Notes: a model not told the origin generated them from the letters alone. DNA of 64,000 bases from Microcebus murinus (GCF_040939455.1 NC_134106.1:83087001-83151000); one strand, 5' to 3'. Positions 48,561-61,150 are shown, numbered from the stretch's first letter. Numbers and translations are program-made.

Positions 48561-50439
48561 GCCCAGTTCTCCCCCTGCATCTCAGCAGTGCTCAGCAACA
48601 TTTCCGTGAGTGCCTCAGAGAGACAAGCATCCTCTCCCTGCCCCTCTTCCTGAATCACCATCCTGAACGTGCACCACCCTGGGACTGACACTTGCTGCAG
48701 GGATTGCTACAGAGAACAAGGACCAGGATCAGAGGTCAGCCTGAGCCCCCGGAACTGTGAACTCCAGCAGCTCTGCCCCCAACACCCAGCCCGGATAGTC
48801 TTGCCTCTGCACTGGGACCGCAGCAAGCATGGAAGGAAGCAGATCCTCAGCACCCAGCATGAACCACCCATTTTAATCTTTCAAGAGTACTTAGATGTGT
48901 TCTAATAGTGGCTGCGGAGAATCTTGGTCCACAACATCAGCATATAAAAAATATAATTTTTTACAATTTGATTTCTATTTTGAAGCCTCATCCTTTAAGG
49001 GTGGCAGGGACCCAGTCCCACGGTCTCAGGTTCCCTCAGGTCATGGCTGAGTCTGGGGACTCTTTAGTTCTAAGTCTCGGTAGGGGGAGACGCACGAGTC
49101 TGTGATGTGGTGTGTCTCTTCAGGCAACCTCTGACATGTCACTCACTCCCTCCACCTGATCTTCAGACATCAGTTCACCCAAACTGCCCCGGACACGCCC
49201 TTGTTCCACCCACGTGGCCCCTTGGCTGTGTGTGGAGAGCAGGGACAGGACTCTGTCCCTCTAGACTGCCCCCCATGACCAGTCACTCCCCCACAGACCT
49301 GCCTGTCGCTCCGGGTGTGCTCTCTCAAGTCTTTCGCTGTGCCCTACAACCTTTCTGTCCCCCTGAGGGCTGGGGCTGTCGCAAAACAAAACAGTGTGTT
49401 GGGTAAGGCTTGCATTCAGATGAATATCACAAAAACCGGACAACAGAGGCTTGGCCAAATAGACATTTATTGTGGGACACAACAAAAACATCTGGTACAG
49501 TGCTTGAGGATGCAACCAAGGAGCCAGGCTCTTTCTGTCTCCACCCAGGCCTCTGTTTAGCAACGGCAGCTGTGCGGCAGGAGCAGGAGGCACTGGGACT
49601 GGGAGAAGCAGCCACGGCAGACTGCGGCGTGAGGCTCACAGGGCAGCGCTGGCGGCATCTGAGCACCCCAATTTGTAGGGGAGTCTGGAAGGTGAGACTT
49701 TAGCTTTTCAGCCTCCACAGCAGGTAAATGCTGGTCAGAAGGGGACTGAACAGAAGACTGAGGGGGCAACCGAAAGAGTTGCCACAACCAGGAAACTCAT
49801 CTTCCACCGTCACTTCCCTCCCCAAAGCACCGGCAGGCTCTGGGCAGTGGCTTGAATGAGATATAGGTGGAAAAAAAAAAAACCTGAGAGGTAAAAAATT
49901 AGATAATGCTTCATACAATATTATCCCTCCCGCCTCATGAGTTCAACACCTCAGTCTGTGTCAACAGCCCAGGGGACATGCTGGTTTCAACCCACCTCAG
50001 GACTTGAACTCTGAGAATGAGACACCAAGACCTCACACTAGAACCCCTGCCACTCACTCAGGGGCTGCATGACTTGCACCAAGGACCTCTGTTTTTCTAC
50101 CCTAACTCCAGCTTGGCCTAGGAGACCCAAAAGCCACTTGGTAAATAGACGTTGGGCCAATGAAGCTCTCCCATTTGGGAGCAGCAGAGGCTAGGCCAGC
50201 ATGCAGCGGACCCTGCCTCCCTACCTCCAGGAGGCCCAGTCACCGAGGGAGAGCCCCAGAGGCTCAGCCACTCCGTACCAACTATGTGCCACCCAGTGCC
50301 TTCAGGGGCCCAGAAGGGCCAGTGTCAGGCTCGGGCCACCTGCGGAGATCACAGGGCCCCCTCCCTTCACTCTGGCTACCAGCTGGTGAGGCAGAAAGTC
50401 TCACCTGCTGAGTCTGAACTCATGTCTGCTACTCTATGT
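48561..50439. other. Single-copy stretch, GC-richer
   Basis: An A run lies near 49869-49881. Frames of 65-110 aa on both strands overlap and are unrecognised. No complete exon could be supported. Confidence 0.45.
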
Positions 50440-50560
50440 TCCTGGGAAGTCCTTTCTAACTGAGCCCCATTTTCCTTATTTGTAAAATGAGGATGGTAAG
50501 ACCCACCTCACAGGGTTGCCGTGAGGATGAGACGCGGTGGGTGTGCAGTTCTTGCCCACA
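50440..50560 (+). repeat. MIR SINE
   Basis: 'CCCCATTTTCCTTATTTGTA', 'aaatgaggatggtaagacccacctcac' and 'AGGGTTGCCGTGAGGATGAG' follow the MIR sense order closely. Confidence 0.88.
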
Positions 50561-50717
50561 CGTGCTTCTTTAGTCTGTTGTAATGACTCTTCTCATATAG
50601 GAGGACACTGGGGACTTGGATTGGACCAGGACAGAATCCAAATCAGTGCTGCCTGCTACAGACATGAAGGGGAACATTTTTACCTGTGTAAATCTACCTC
50701 CAGAGAGTGCTCCAAAA

Positions 50718-50755
50718 GTTGGTTTTGTTTTGTTGTGTTTGTTTTGTTTTTGGTA
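50718..50755. repeat. (TTTTG)n-rich patch
   Basis: Imperfect repeats of TTTTG and TGTTTG. Confidence 0.85.
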
Positions 50756-51951
50756 GGAGGTTGGCAGTAGCAAGGGTTGGCTGAGAACACTCCCTAACCT
50801 GGCGTGGCTGATTGGTACCAACCTATCAGAATCACCTACTGACCTCAATGCAGCAGAAAATTGTGAGTATTCATTCGCCCTGACGTGAGGTGACATTTTG
50901 ATCTCTCACAGTGATACTATTGGTAAACAGATTGATTCTCTGGGGCTCTGGGGCTGCCTCTAGGACTATGTGCTTCCATATAGTCATCTGTACCCACGTG
51001 TAAAAAGAGGGCTTTGTAATCAACACTAAGTGTAGCACAACTAAAAATGATGTGCTTGCCAAAAAATAAAATAAAATCGATCTCTGGCTACATTAGTGAA
51101 GCATAAGTCCTGTGCACTTGAACAGACCATACCTGAAGTCCAGGTGCATTCTGTGAGCCACCCTGTAAGGCCAGAGGAAGACAAACTGCAGCCTGTCCCG
51201 AGGAGGAGACTGTGTGGCCACCGGGCACAAAAAGAAAACTCCTCCATAAAGCCAAGTTGAAGAAACAGAGAGTGTTTTGCCTGGTAGAAAAAAAAAAAAA
51301 AAAAAGGGCAAAAACTATCTTTGAATATATGGAAAGAGCATTCGTATGTAAGAATAAACTTTATTATATGTGCATCAAGACTAGAACCAATCACAGAAAA
51401 TTCACAGAAGGCAGGTTGTGACTCCAGTGAAGGGAGAGAGACTCCAATGACGCAACCGGACAGTGGACGTGCAGCCCTGAGGGGCTAGCGGGATTAGAGA
51501 CTGGAGGCCGAGTGCTGATTGTGGATGTCGCATCCCACTGCCTTGTGGTGCTGTGGTGCAGAGGAAGGAGATCGTTGTTTCAGAACCCCCTTCCACGCTA
51601 CCTGCTCAGGGCCGTTGGCCACTTGTTCACCCGGCTGCCTTGCAACAGACAGCACAGGGCACAACCCAATGGGCCCCTGCTCAGGTCCTTGGCTGACTTC
51701 TCTCCTCCTACCCTGGGGCTCCTCTGCCACCCCTACAGCATGACACGTCCCAGGAAACTCTGCACAGGCATGCTCAACCCAGAGGTAAGAGGATGAAATA
51801 AAGGAGTATTATTAATGACCCACGAGGAAAACCATTTACCAATCAGAGGCTGCAACTGGCAAATAAATTATTTTCCCTTTCTCCCTTTCCCTCCACCCAA
51901 TCAGTCTGTCCTGAGCCTTAATAGCTATCTATGCTCTAGGGGGTTGGTCCC
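50756..51951. other. Single-copy stretch
   Basis: A runs lie at 51060-51077 and 51289-51305. A short interval at 51739-51784 is framed by CCACCCCTACAG and GAGGTAAGAG, which read as splice signals. No element or protein is recognised. Confidence 0.4.
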
Positions 51952-52472
51952 TGTATCTGTTTCCTATAGCTGCTGTAACGAATCACCACCGACTTGGTGG
52001 CTTAAAACAACAGAAATTTATTATCTTACAATTCTGGAGGCCAGAAGTCTGAAATCAGCCTCAGTGCTCTCACATCAAGGTGTTGGCGGGGGCTGTGCTC
52101 CCTCCAGAGGCTCCAGGGGAGAACTCCTTCCTTGCCTCTTTCAGCTCCTGGTGGCTGTGACGGTTCGTTCTATGGCTTGTGACTACATCACTCCTATTTG
52201 ACTGCTGTGACACTCCATGGCTTGTGACTACATCACTCCTATCTCTGACTGCTGGATCACACTGCCCTATCCTCTTCTGTGCATTAAATCTGCCTTTGCC
52301 TCCACTAAGCATATTTGTAATGGGATTTAGCATTCACCCAGAAAATCCAGGGTAATCTCGCATCTCAAGATCTTAATGACATCAGCAAAGTCTTTGCCCT
52401 AGAAGGTAACATTCACAGGTTCTAGGGATCAGGATGTGAACATATCTAGGGGCCAGTATGTAGCCTCCCAGA
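51952..52472 (-). mobile_element. Solitary MLT1-type LTR (antisense)
   Basis: 'GCTGCTGTAACGAATCACCA', 'TTGGTGGCTTAAAACAACAG', 'TTATTATCTTACAATTCTGG' and 'CACAGGTTCTAGGGATCAGG' are the reverse complement of an MLT1-family LTR 3' end through 5' end. GGTCCC lies on both sides (51946-51951 and 52473-52478), consistent with the insertion duplication, within a base of uncertainty at the right end. A 26-bp identical word is present twice inside (52172-52197 and 52217-52242). Confidence 0.85.
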
Positions 52473-53562
52473 GGTCCCAGATGACTGAGCAATCACTCAT
52501 GCTTCATGCCAGGCTGTGGCTATGTCGATAACATGCCCCCGTATTCGCTCCTTTCATGGCAGCCACACTATCTGTCTCCCGAACTCCTACAACTCTGGGA
52601 TCGAACTCTCCAACTAAAGAGGCAGCACATGAGAACTTCTTCAAGCTCTACTCTCTAGGGAACCCAGAGTTGTATGTGTAATGGTAATGGTAGCAGACAG
52701 TGCGTATGGTAATGGCAGTAACAGTAATAATAGCAGTACAGTAACTGTTTCCACAGTTTTCAAAGGTGTTTAACTTTCTCCCAGAGCATCGTTTAATCAC
52801 TGAAACATAGGCCTACACACTCGGGGAATGGAGGCCATCTATTGCAGTGGGATGTTCCACTGTATTGAAAGACTTATTCCTCCTCTACAAAACAGTTCCC
52901 ACCTGGTGACAATTCTTCAGTAGAATACTCACCAAATGAATAGACTTAGAAAAAGAAGTGTATTCCACAGCAAATGGAAGAAAATCCATTCTATTACAAG
53001 AAAGTTAAATAAATTAGTTAATGTTTACAAATTCCTTACAGATGAAAAGTGTTATCTGTAGCAGCACTAGGTCCTGCTATGAATATGCCTTTTGTGTGCT
53101 GAAACAAATTACATTTCTTAAAACAGCAGTATCCCAGGCTCTAGGGATATCTGAGAAGTAACACACCTTCGTGGATGAATTGCTGAATTAGATATCATCA
53201 CCTCCAAATTCAGTCAGCAGGGCTGTGACTGCCTTTTGTGGGGGAAATGGGAGGAATAGAGCAGAACTTTCTACTGTACCTCTTAGAGGTCTTTGCAGGT
53301 GACAACTATACAATGGAAGATTCTAGAAGATGGGTTTTTTTCATCAGGCAACTTCACTGGCACCTTTGTTTCAGAGCTTTTAGGTTCACAGGTAAATCTG
53401 CAGCGAACAAGTAGCCAGTAACATTGAATATGAGGAAAATATTGGCAAACTTCCCTGTTAAAAGAATGAATATCAAAAACAGAAACTTTCAAGAACTTCA
53501 CTTCTCCTACCATGATAAGGCAAATTCAATATTTTGGTGAAACCTGCTACCTCCAGGCACAT
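52473..53562. other. Single-copy stretch
   Basis: A TAATGG/CAGTAA-rich patch lies at about 52676-52748. Otherwise nothing is recognised. Confidence 0.45.
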
Positions 53563-53584
53563 TTCATCATCATCATCATCATCT
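53563..53584. repeat. (ATC)n microsatellite
   Basis: About six ATC units. Confidence 0.9.
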
Positions 53585-54274
53585 AAAAGAATTACAAGAC
53601 ATCTATCTCATTGAATAAATATCTGAATGCAGACTGTATATAACAGCAGGATAAAATAAGTCTACCTCTGGCAAACCCATGTTTAATATGATATATGCCA
53701 TTTAGCCAGACAATTCACATTTGATAGTTTTTCTGGAATGGATTCCCTTGGATTTTATTTACAAAATCTTAATTTTCAAATCTCCCAAGCCTAGATTATC
53801 TTCCTCTTTTAGTTGCTAGTATAATCTGCTATCAACATTTTATTACCTCTCTTTCTCTTTCCTTTCATGGTATGTACACACACAGACATGTGCACATACA
53901 CATACACACAACATAAAACAAGGTGTCAGGCAACACTGTGCAGAATGACAGCATTGCTCTCACCCTCCCCACTCATCTACTCTCTCTTTCTCCACTCCAA
54001 GTCTACTCCTTGAGCAGCACAGGGAAAATCTAGAGGATAATCTATGTACTTTTGAAGGATTCCAGCCACAGGATTCCAAGAACAAAATTATTTGAAGAGT
54101 ATTCCAACTCATGTTTATATAGTTATCACTCTCTGGGAAAATTCAGCTCTTTTTCCAGCTCATAGTAAGTTCTTAAATAATGTTGAATGGCAAATGAATT
54201 AATGCACACGTGAACTAAAAGACAGCACATTTCTGAAACTATGGAAAGACATGTTATGTCAGGGAGCATCATGG
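53585..54274. other. AT-rich single-copy stretch
   Basis: A degenerate CA-rich patch lies at 53873-53915. No exon is recognised. Confidence 0.45.
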
Positions 54275-54440
54275 TATATGTGAAAGAGCAGAGAACTGGC
54301 TTCCAGGTCTTCTACTGGCTGACTGTTTAATCTTGGGCATACTATCTAAATCTCATTTCCTCTCTCATACCAAACAGGGATAACAGCATTTATTCTAATG
54401 CTTTTATAGATAATATCTACACCACAAACACAGTACCTTA
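54275..54440 (+). repeat. MIR SINE
   Basis: 'GAGCAGAGAACTGGCTTCCA', 'ctactggctgactgtttaatcttgggc', 'TCATTTCCTCTCTCATACCA' and 'aacagggataacagcat' follow MIR from the 5' half to the 3' half in sense orientation. Confidence 0.8.
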
Positions 54441-54867
54441 TGGCTTAGAAAACACTTGGACTCACATTCTCTCACTTGATCCTCCAAGCCACCAACTGGT
54501 CCTGGAACAGAAGTTCACAATGTTGACCATAATGTCCTGATGGTATAAAGGTGTACTCCAAGCCAGAAGTTCCAGCCCTGTCTACACCTTCTTCTCCAGG
54601 TAGCAGGCAAAAGAGGAGCTGGCCATAGTCAATGACTTGCCATTGGAACAATAATGCAGACTTTTTTCTCTAACCATGACTTCTTGCCCTAAATCCTTCC
54701 TGCTCCATGCCATGCACACACCTGCTCTGAGCACTCATAAAATTAGCACGTTAACAAAGGCCCTGAGCATTTCTTCAAAGGAGTACTACTATAAAAATAC
54801 CCACAAATTTATTTCTCAGCATAAAGTAGGTATTTAGTAAACACACAATGAACTGGACAAAAAAAAT

Positions 54868-55083
54868 CAGGAGTCAGGAAACTTTGTAAAGAGCCTGATT
54901 GTAAATATTTTAGGCTTCGTGGGCCATGTGGTCTCTGTCACAACTACTCGATGTTGCAGTACAAAAACAGCTGTAGACAATACATAAACAAATGGACGTG
55001 TCTGTGCTCCAATAAAACTTTATTTACAAAAACAGGTGACAGTTCAGATTTAACCTGATGGAGGCTTGTTTGCCAACCCATAG
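54868..55083. mobile_element. hAT-type DNA transposon relic
   Basis: The start CAGGAGTCAGGAAACTTTG, the interior 'GTAAATATTTTAGGCTTCGT', 'GGGCCATGTGGTCTCTGTCA' and 'AATAAAACTTTATTTACAAA', and the end TTTGCCAACCCATAG match the same family as the split copy near 22 kb. No target-site duplication is evident at its edges. Confidence 0.85.
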
Positions 55084-56339
55084 ACTACATCATCTCTGGG
55101 GAATGTCTTGTCAAAAACGTCATTCTAGCACTTCCTTTTGGAAGCAGGGTCCTGACTACTCTTGCTGAACACATATATTCAGGCACTTTGTCTCTCTTCC
55201 TCCTCTGTCCTTTGATAAACACCAACTGGCAGAGGGGCCATGGAGCATTTTCTCTTCAATTGCAGTTATTCTGAAAGACAAAGCAGGGGCAGAGATTAAA
55301 ACCAGTCCCGAGGTCTTTGTGCCATACTCAGCGTATCAAGTGCCCCTCTTCAAATTGTATTGAGCTAGCTGTATACCTTAATAAAGAAAATAGAACTATT
55401 CTTTCACTTAATAGTCTTTTAGTAAGGGTATGGGGGCCAGGTTTACGAAAGGCCCTTATAAAATGCTGGCTGAAAGGCAATAATGCTCCTTGGCACCACA
55501 GAATCTTTTTCATGTGAAGCTACATGATCACTTTTCATTTTGTTTCTCAAGCACTCCATGGCACCCATCCATGTATTAGGCTAATAACTGCATGAATCTA
55601 GTTAAAAGGAACCAAGCAATTATTTTAATTAGAAGAGAACAAAAATAACACTCCTGGCTTCTGTTTTAAGGAGCAAGAAGGAAGTAGTCAGGGTTCAAAA
55701 AGATCCCACAAAATATTTTTGTGAAAGGAAAAATAATTAAGGCCAAATTTAGAATGTACTTGCAATACATGGGCCAAATAAAATGAATGGCATCACTGTG
55801 AACTAGGACCCATTCATATATAAGAGCCCCAGAAAGTCCATTTTATGTGACACCATTTTGAGGGTATAGCCAATTTTACAAAGTGAAAGTGAATGTCTAC
55901 TAGAGACTTTAATGATCCTTGTGAATCTCTCACACAATTTCCTAAAGAGTGTCTGTGTAAACTCTTTTATTAATAAGAGAAAGGGGAAGGATATTGGTCG
56001 ATTTGCCTTTTAATAAGCAGGATTTTTTTAATTTAAATTCTTAAATTGCTCAAATTTGTTTCTCTGAGAAAAAAAAAAATCTATCTTCACAGGAAAATCC
56101 TTGCTGCTAATCCATTCTATAAAAAGTGAATTCCACCATAAGAGGATTTTAATCAGCTGGAATGAACTCAGTTATACAGGAAGAGATTTTATCTACAGAT
56201 TTCCCTGAGCCCTTGCCTTCCTGCCTCCCTCTGGTCATGGCATTTTGGCCCTTTTATTCCATCTCAGGCTTCCAAAAAGAGATGGAATGAAACTCAAAAT
56301 AGTCAACCACTGTTGGTTTTTTTTTCTATTTGGATCTAT
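55084..56339. other. Single-copy AT-rich stretch
   Basis: No element is recognised. The block at about 55960-56200, with 'TTTTTAATTTAAATTCTTAA' and 'TTTTAATCAGCTGGAATG', looks conserved in character but is unsupported. Confidence 0.4.
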
Positions 56340-57240
56340 AATTTTCTATTGAACACCTGTTATCTGCCAGCACACAGAAAGTTACAGGTGTACAAAGATG
56401 GCTAAGATCCAGACCCTGCCTGCAAAGAGCTCACAGTCTAATCAGACAGACAAGTCATGGGCAGAAAGGAGAGCCAAGCAGCCACAGCTGAGTGGGAATA
56501 AAGTTATCTGTCTTTAGCTGATGGTTAAAGCATGGATAGTCTATTGCAGGGAGAAAGATAAGCACAGGCAAAAGCAGGAACACAAAGAAATCCTGGGTGG
56601 ACACAGATAGAGCTACCAAGCAGATAGAGCTGTGAGGGTATAAAATCAGAGACTAAAGTGGGACAGGAAAGCAGACTGGAGAGGTAAGCAAGAGCCAGGT
56701 GCTGTGGGCTGAATGTTGATGTCCCTCCAAAACTCATAAGTTAGAACCTAATACCCGATGAGATAGTAGTAAGAGTCAGAGCCTTTGGGAAGTGATTCAG
56801 TTATGAGGACTCCACCCTCATGAATGCAATTAGTGTCCTTATAAATGAGACTTGAGCAAGCTCCCTTGTCCCTTCCACGTGAGGATGCAACAAAAAGGCA
56901 CCATCTATTAACGTCTTACTAAACACTGAATCTGCCAGTGCCTAGATCTTGGACTTCCCAGCCTCCAGAACTATGAGCAATATATTTCTATTGTTTATAA
57001 GTTACTCAGTCTAAGGTATCTTGTTTAGCAACCTGAATGCACTATTTCTATTGTTTATAAGTCACCCAGTCTAAGGTATTTTGTTTAGCAACCTGAATGC
57101 ACTAAGATACCAGGTCATGAGAAAACGTGGGCCATGTTGGTGACCTAGACATCATATTGCAGGGCACTGCAGAGCCACCACATGATTTTCAGCAAAGAAT
57201 CAACCTGGTCATCTTTCCATTTCAGAATGAGAACTTGCAT
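56340..57240 (-). mobile_element. L2 LINE (antisense) split by an LTR
   Basis: The left part has 'ACCTGTTATCTGCCAGCACA', 'ccagaccctgcctgcaaagagctcacagtctaatcagacagac' and ends 'AGGTAAGCAAGAGCCAGG'. The right part has 'GGGCCATGTTGGTGACCTAG' and 'AATCAACCTGGTCATCTTTC'. Together they follow the antisense L2 order. The LTR at 56700-57109 lies between them with its own duplication. Confidence 0.65.
56700..57109 (+). mobile_element. MLT1-type LTR with internal 60-bp duplication
   Basis: Starts TGCTGTGGGCTGAATGTTG and has 'CCTTTGGGAAGTGATTCAG', 'TCTTGGACTTCCCAGCCTCC' and 'AGTTACTCAGTCTAAGGTAT'. CCAGG at 56695-56699 and 57110-57114 is an exact 5-bp duplication. The 3' part (56983-57042) is repeated directly at 57043-57102 with about three differences, giving this copy an extra 60 bp. 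Confidence 0.9.
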
Positions 57241-57789
57241 GGCTGAGAAGGGAATGATATAGGTATCCCATAAATTCCATAGCCCAGGCAAGAGGTGGCA
57301 AGGCCTCGAACTGGGACAACACAAAGTAGGAAAGGAAAGATAGGGTGAGGAATAAGACATACTATACTAAAGGAGATTTTAAAAGTAAAAATGATAAAGT
57401 CTGTGGAACACTGGCTGAAAGAGTCAAAAGTCAGAGATAAAATTGGCTTTGAAGATTCTGGTGGTGATCAGATGTTTTATCTGAATATTTTTCATATGTT
57501 CAAAAAGACTCCTCATCTGATGGCCCTTGATCAGGGTCCTGGAATTGAGATGCAGTAAGAAATTTCAGCTTTGAGCACATGAGCGTATTTCTATTTACTT
57601 TTCCATGCAAAACTCACATGAAACCAGATTCCTCCTATAAGTCTAAGTTAAAATACAAAGAAGCCTGGAAGGAAAGAAAACTGTGGTATTTACTCAGGAC
57701 AAACTACATACATGTTTAATTACTATATTAAATTGGACTCTTTTATGTTTTAATATTTAAAAGAATGTATAATTCTCAACTCATTTTAT
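57241..57789. other. Single-copy stretch
   Basis: No element or exon is recognised. Confidence 0.45.
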
Positions 57790-59470
57790 GAGCCAGCTGA
57801 ACCTTGATAACACACCTGACAAGAACATTACAATAAAAGAAAGTTACAGGCAAGTCTCATTCATAAACATTGCTATAAAAATTATTTTTAAAAAATATGA
57901 GCAAAATACATGTATCAATGCATAGAATAAATAATACATCACAACCAAGTTGGGTTTAATCCAGAAATACAGGATTGGCTTAACATTCAAAACCCATTGA
58001 ATATTTTATCACACTAACAGAATAAACGAAGTAAGTCATATGATCATTCTATAAATAAGTGGGTACTTAATTTATGACAAAAGTATCACCGCAGAGCATT
58101 AGGAAAAGGAAGTCTTTCCTGTTAATGGTGCAAGGTAAGTGGAAATCCCAGAGGAAAAATCAGACTTGATCCCAATCTCACACTATCTATAAAAATCAGT
58201 GCCATGTGAATTGTAGATCTAATTGTGAAAGGTAAAACAACAAAGTTTATGAAAGATAATATAAAGGATATTATCATGGTCTTAGGGAAAGCAAAGCACT
58301 CTTAAATAGGACACCAAAAGCACGAATCATAAAAGAAAATATTAGTAAATGAGACTATATTAAAATTAAAATCTTCTGTCCCTCCAAAGATACCATAAAG
58401 AAAGTGAAAAGTCAAGCTCAGAATGGTATATATTTGCAACACATATAACCAAAAAGATATATCTAAAACATATAAATGTCTCCTACAAATAAATAAGAAA
58501 AGATGAACAATCCAATAGAAAAATGAGAAGATTTGATAAGATCATTCACAATAGAGAATATGCAAATGACCAATATACATGAAAAAGACGCTCAATTTAT
58601 TAAAAATCCTGGAGATGGAAATAAAACCACAACAAGACTCTACCGTATACCCCCAGAATGATCAAAGTAAAGAAGATTGAAAACACCAAGTGCTAACAAG
58701 GATGTAGAGCAGTTATGACCCTCACCTACTGCTGGTAGGAGTGCAAAATGGTACAATTTCTTTGGAAAACTGTTTGGCATTATTTATTAAAGTTGAACAT
58801 AGTTATGCCCTACAATTCAGTAATTTCCCCTTTAATCTATACATAAACTAAACAAAATGCATGTACACATGTAAAAAAGACATGCACAAGAAAGTTTACA
58901 GCAGCACTCTCTGAAAATAGCCTAACACTCAAAACATCCCAAATGTTCATTAAGGGGAAAATGAATAAACTGTGGTGAATTATTGATACAATGCAGCAAA
59001 GACAAGGAAAATGTGCTATTAGTTCCCCCAACGACACAGATACAGCTCATAAATGTAGTGTTGAGAGAGTGCAGCCAGACAAAAGAATACCTTAACCACT
59101 TTAAATGTTCTTACCATAACAAAATAAAATCTTGTAAAAAAAAGCATGCCCACCATATGATTCCGTTTATTATATTTATATAATATATTACTAAGATAAG
59201 CTATAATTACATAATATTATTATAAACTATAAACTATATATAAATTAACATATAAAGTTCAATAAAAGCAAAGCAAGTCCATGGTGTCAGAAGCCAGGTG
59301 AGTGGTTACCTTGGAGGGGGAAGATGGGGTTCCATCACAGGAGACATTGGGAACATGGCCATGTTCTCTTTCTTGTCCTGGGAGGTGGCTATGGGATGTG
59401 TCCACTCTAGGTCAACACTTCCAGTCACATGCTTCTGCTCTGTGCCATCTTCCATACCTAGAACCCTAAT
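57790..59470 (+). mobile_element. Old L1 (L1M-type) 3' part
   Basis: Heavily decayed L1 text in sense order: 'CACAACCAAGTTGGGTTTAA', 'GGATTGGCTTAACATTCAAA', 'TCACACTAACAGAATAAACG', then C-terminal ORF2 phrases ('AACACCAAGTGCTAACAAGG', 'GGTACAATTTCTTTGGAAAA', 'CAAATGTTCATTAAGGGGAA') and 3' UTR text ('GTGAGTGGTTACCTTGGAGG'). Part of the RT region is missing between about 58.1 and 58.2 kb. Both ends are approximate. Divergence makes it the oldest sense L1 in the window. Confidence 0.8.
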
Positions 59471-60439
59471 AAAGCTTCAATTAAGAAGTTTCACATGTAG
59501 ATTTCCATTTTCTTAGATGAAGTGAATGGAGAGACTAAGAAAATATTACAGAATATCTTTATGAAAATCAATCGATTTTAACTTGACAAGCAAGTTGGCT
59601 CTTACCTGTACTCAGTTTGCTCTCCTGATGCCAGCTCCAGAGCAGGAAACAGGAAGAACCATCCATGTGATTTTAGGGCTGCTGGATAAAAAGGAAGAGA
59701 ATGCTTTCCCCGTGAGGGAGAGGAATGAAACGTGGACCCTCTGCAATTTAGCTAAGAAGTGAGTAATGCATAAGGGAAAAAGAGAGAGAGAGAGCTGAGG
59801 GCCCAATGTATAAAATAATGACAGTAATAATGGGCCTGTTGGAGGCTCATGTATTCTAGCCTTATTACATAAAATGGGATTAAAGGGTAACTAATTTAGG
59901 CTGGCTACAAGAAAATGCTTTCTTATGAAATGTATAATTAACCTGTAGCCAATGGTTTAGTAAAATCCAGCTCCTCCCTCAAAACAACAACAAAAAAAAA
60001 AAAAACACAAACGATTAGCTATTTATAGGAGCCAAACCAGCATCTGCAGTTACACTGACTAGTATTGTATTGCAAAGACTCTCCTGCTTCCAGGCAAAAA
60101 CTGATCACCAGCTGGGGTCAGGAAGAAAATTTTCCCTTTGGTGTAGTATTTCACGACTCTGTTATCTAATATTGAACAATTCTCCAGGGCTGTGTAGTAT
60201 TTGCACCTCCATTCAGGCACCTGGCTCTGGGATACAGGATGCTGTACTGAAACAGGCTATTGTTTTAACTCCGGATGGCAACACCTGTAGGCCTGTATTT
60301 AGGCAACACCTTGTGTTTCCAAAAGGTAAACACAATGAATATAATCAAAATTGCTCCTAACACTACTGTTTTTACATCAACAATCTATAAATATATGGAA
60401 GAACTCAATATATGTGCGAAATAAACAGAAGGTATGCCT
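59471..60439. other. Single-copy stretch
   Basis: An A/CA-rich patch lies near 59985-60010 and a GAGAGA patch near 59782-59794. A 96-aa frame (60070-60360) is unrecognised. Confidence 0.45.
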
Positions 60440-61150
60440 ATGTTGGGGTAATTCAAAAGACAGCTCTATAATTTAGCAGCTAGGATTTCAATTGTTGCAT
60501 TTTTGGGTACGAAACATTATGAAAAACACAGATATTATTCATCAAAGTGATTGTCCTGTGCGCTTGTATACCTTATGTAATTTATTTTTTTCAGGGCTTT
60601 TTACTTCAAAGAAATCACTAGCTAATGACATTTCAGACTTTGGAAATTTTTTCTGATAGCACACTGGAATTCCCTCAGGGACAGAATTGTGAATAAGTGG
60701 ATTTTTTTAAAGATCATTAACAGATATTACAAACCAATTCAAACTGAGCATTTTCTTTGCAAATTACCTTTAACTTTTAAAGCCATTGAAAAAAAGACAG
60801 TGAGTGATTTAATTTACTTAACCTGTCTACAAATTGCAGCTTTGTGCTCCATCGGCGATTGCATTTCCAACCAAAAAAAATCTCTAACTATCTCTAATAG
60901 AGATATTTTTCTAAATTATCACACTCGATGAGTGATATCTCAAAAGAGAGTAATGTTTATTTTTTTTCATTTAGCAAGTTGCCCTGGAATTGAGAATGTT
61001 TATTCTATCGACACATTTAAAGTAAAAACAGAGCCCTGCACTGACTATATCTGTTGCTTAATTAAGACTCTCCAGTAATTAGCAGGTTTATCATCTCCTG
61101 AGCAAATGGATGATGGAGTTTGGTGGTGGATTGTGGGTTTTTTTGAGGAG
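60440..61150. promoter_or_regulatory. Candidate developmental enhancer (homeodomain-motif cluster)
   Basis: About 700 bases are free of any recognised repeat and AT-rich with complex text. The palindrome CTTAATTAAG is at 61057-61066 and a second TAATTA at 61076-61081. Further words are 'CAAATTACC' near 60762, 'TAATGACATTTCAG' near 60623 and 'CGGCGATTGCATTTCC' near 60853. Low repeat content, low CpG and clustered homeobox-like sites are typical of deeply conserved noncoding elements. I have no alignment, so the call rests on composition and motifs. The 80-aa frame at 60689-60931 is probably chance. Confidence 0.4.
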
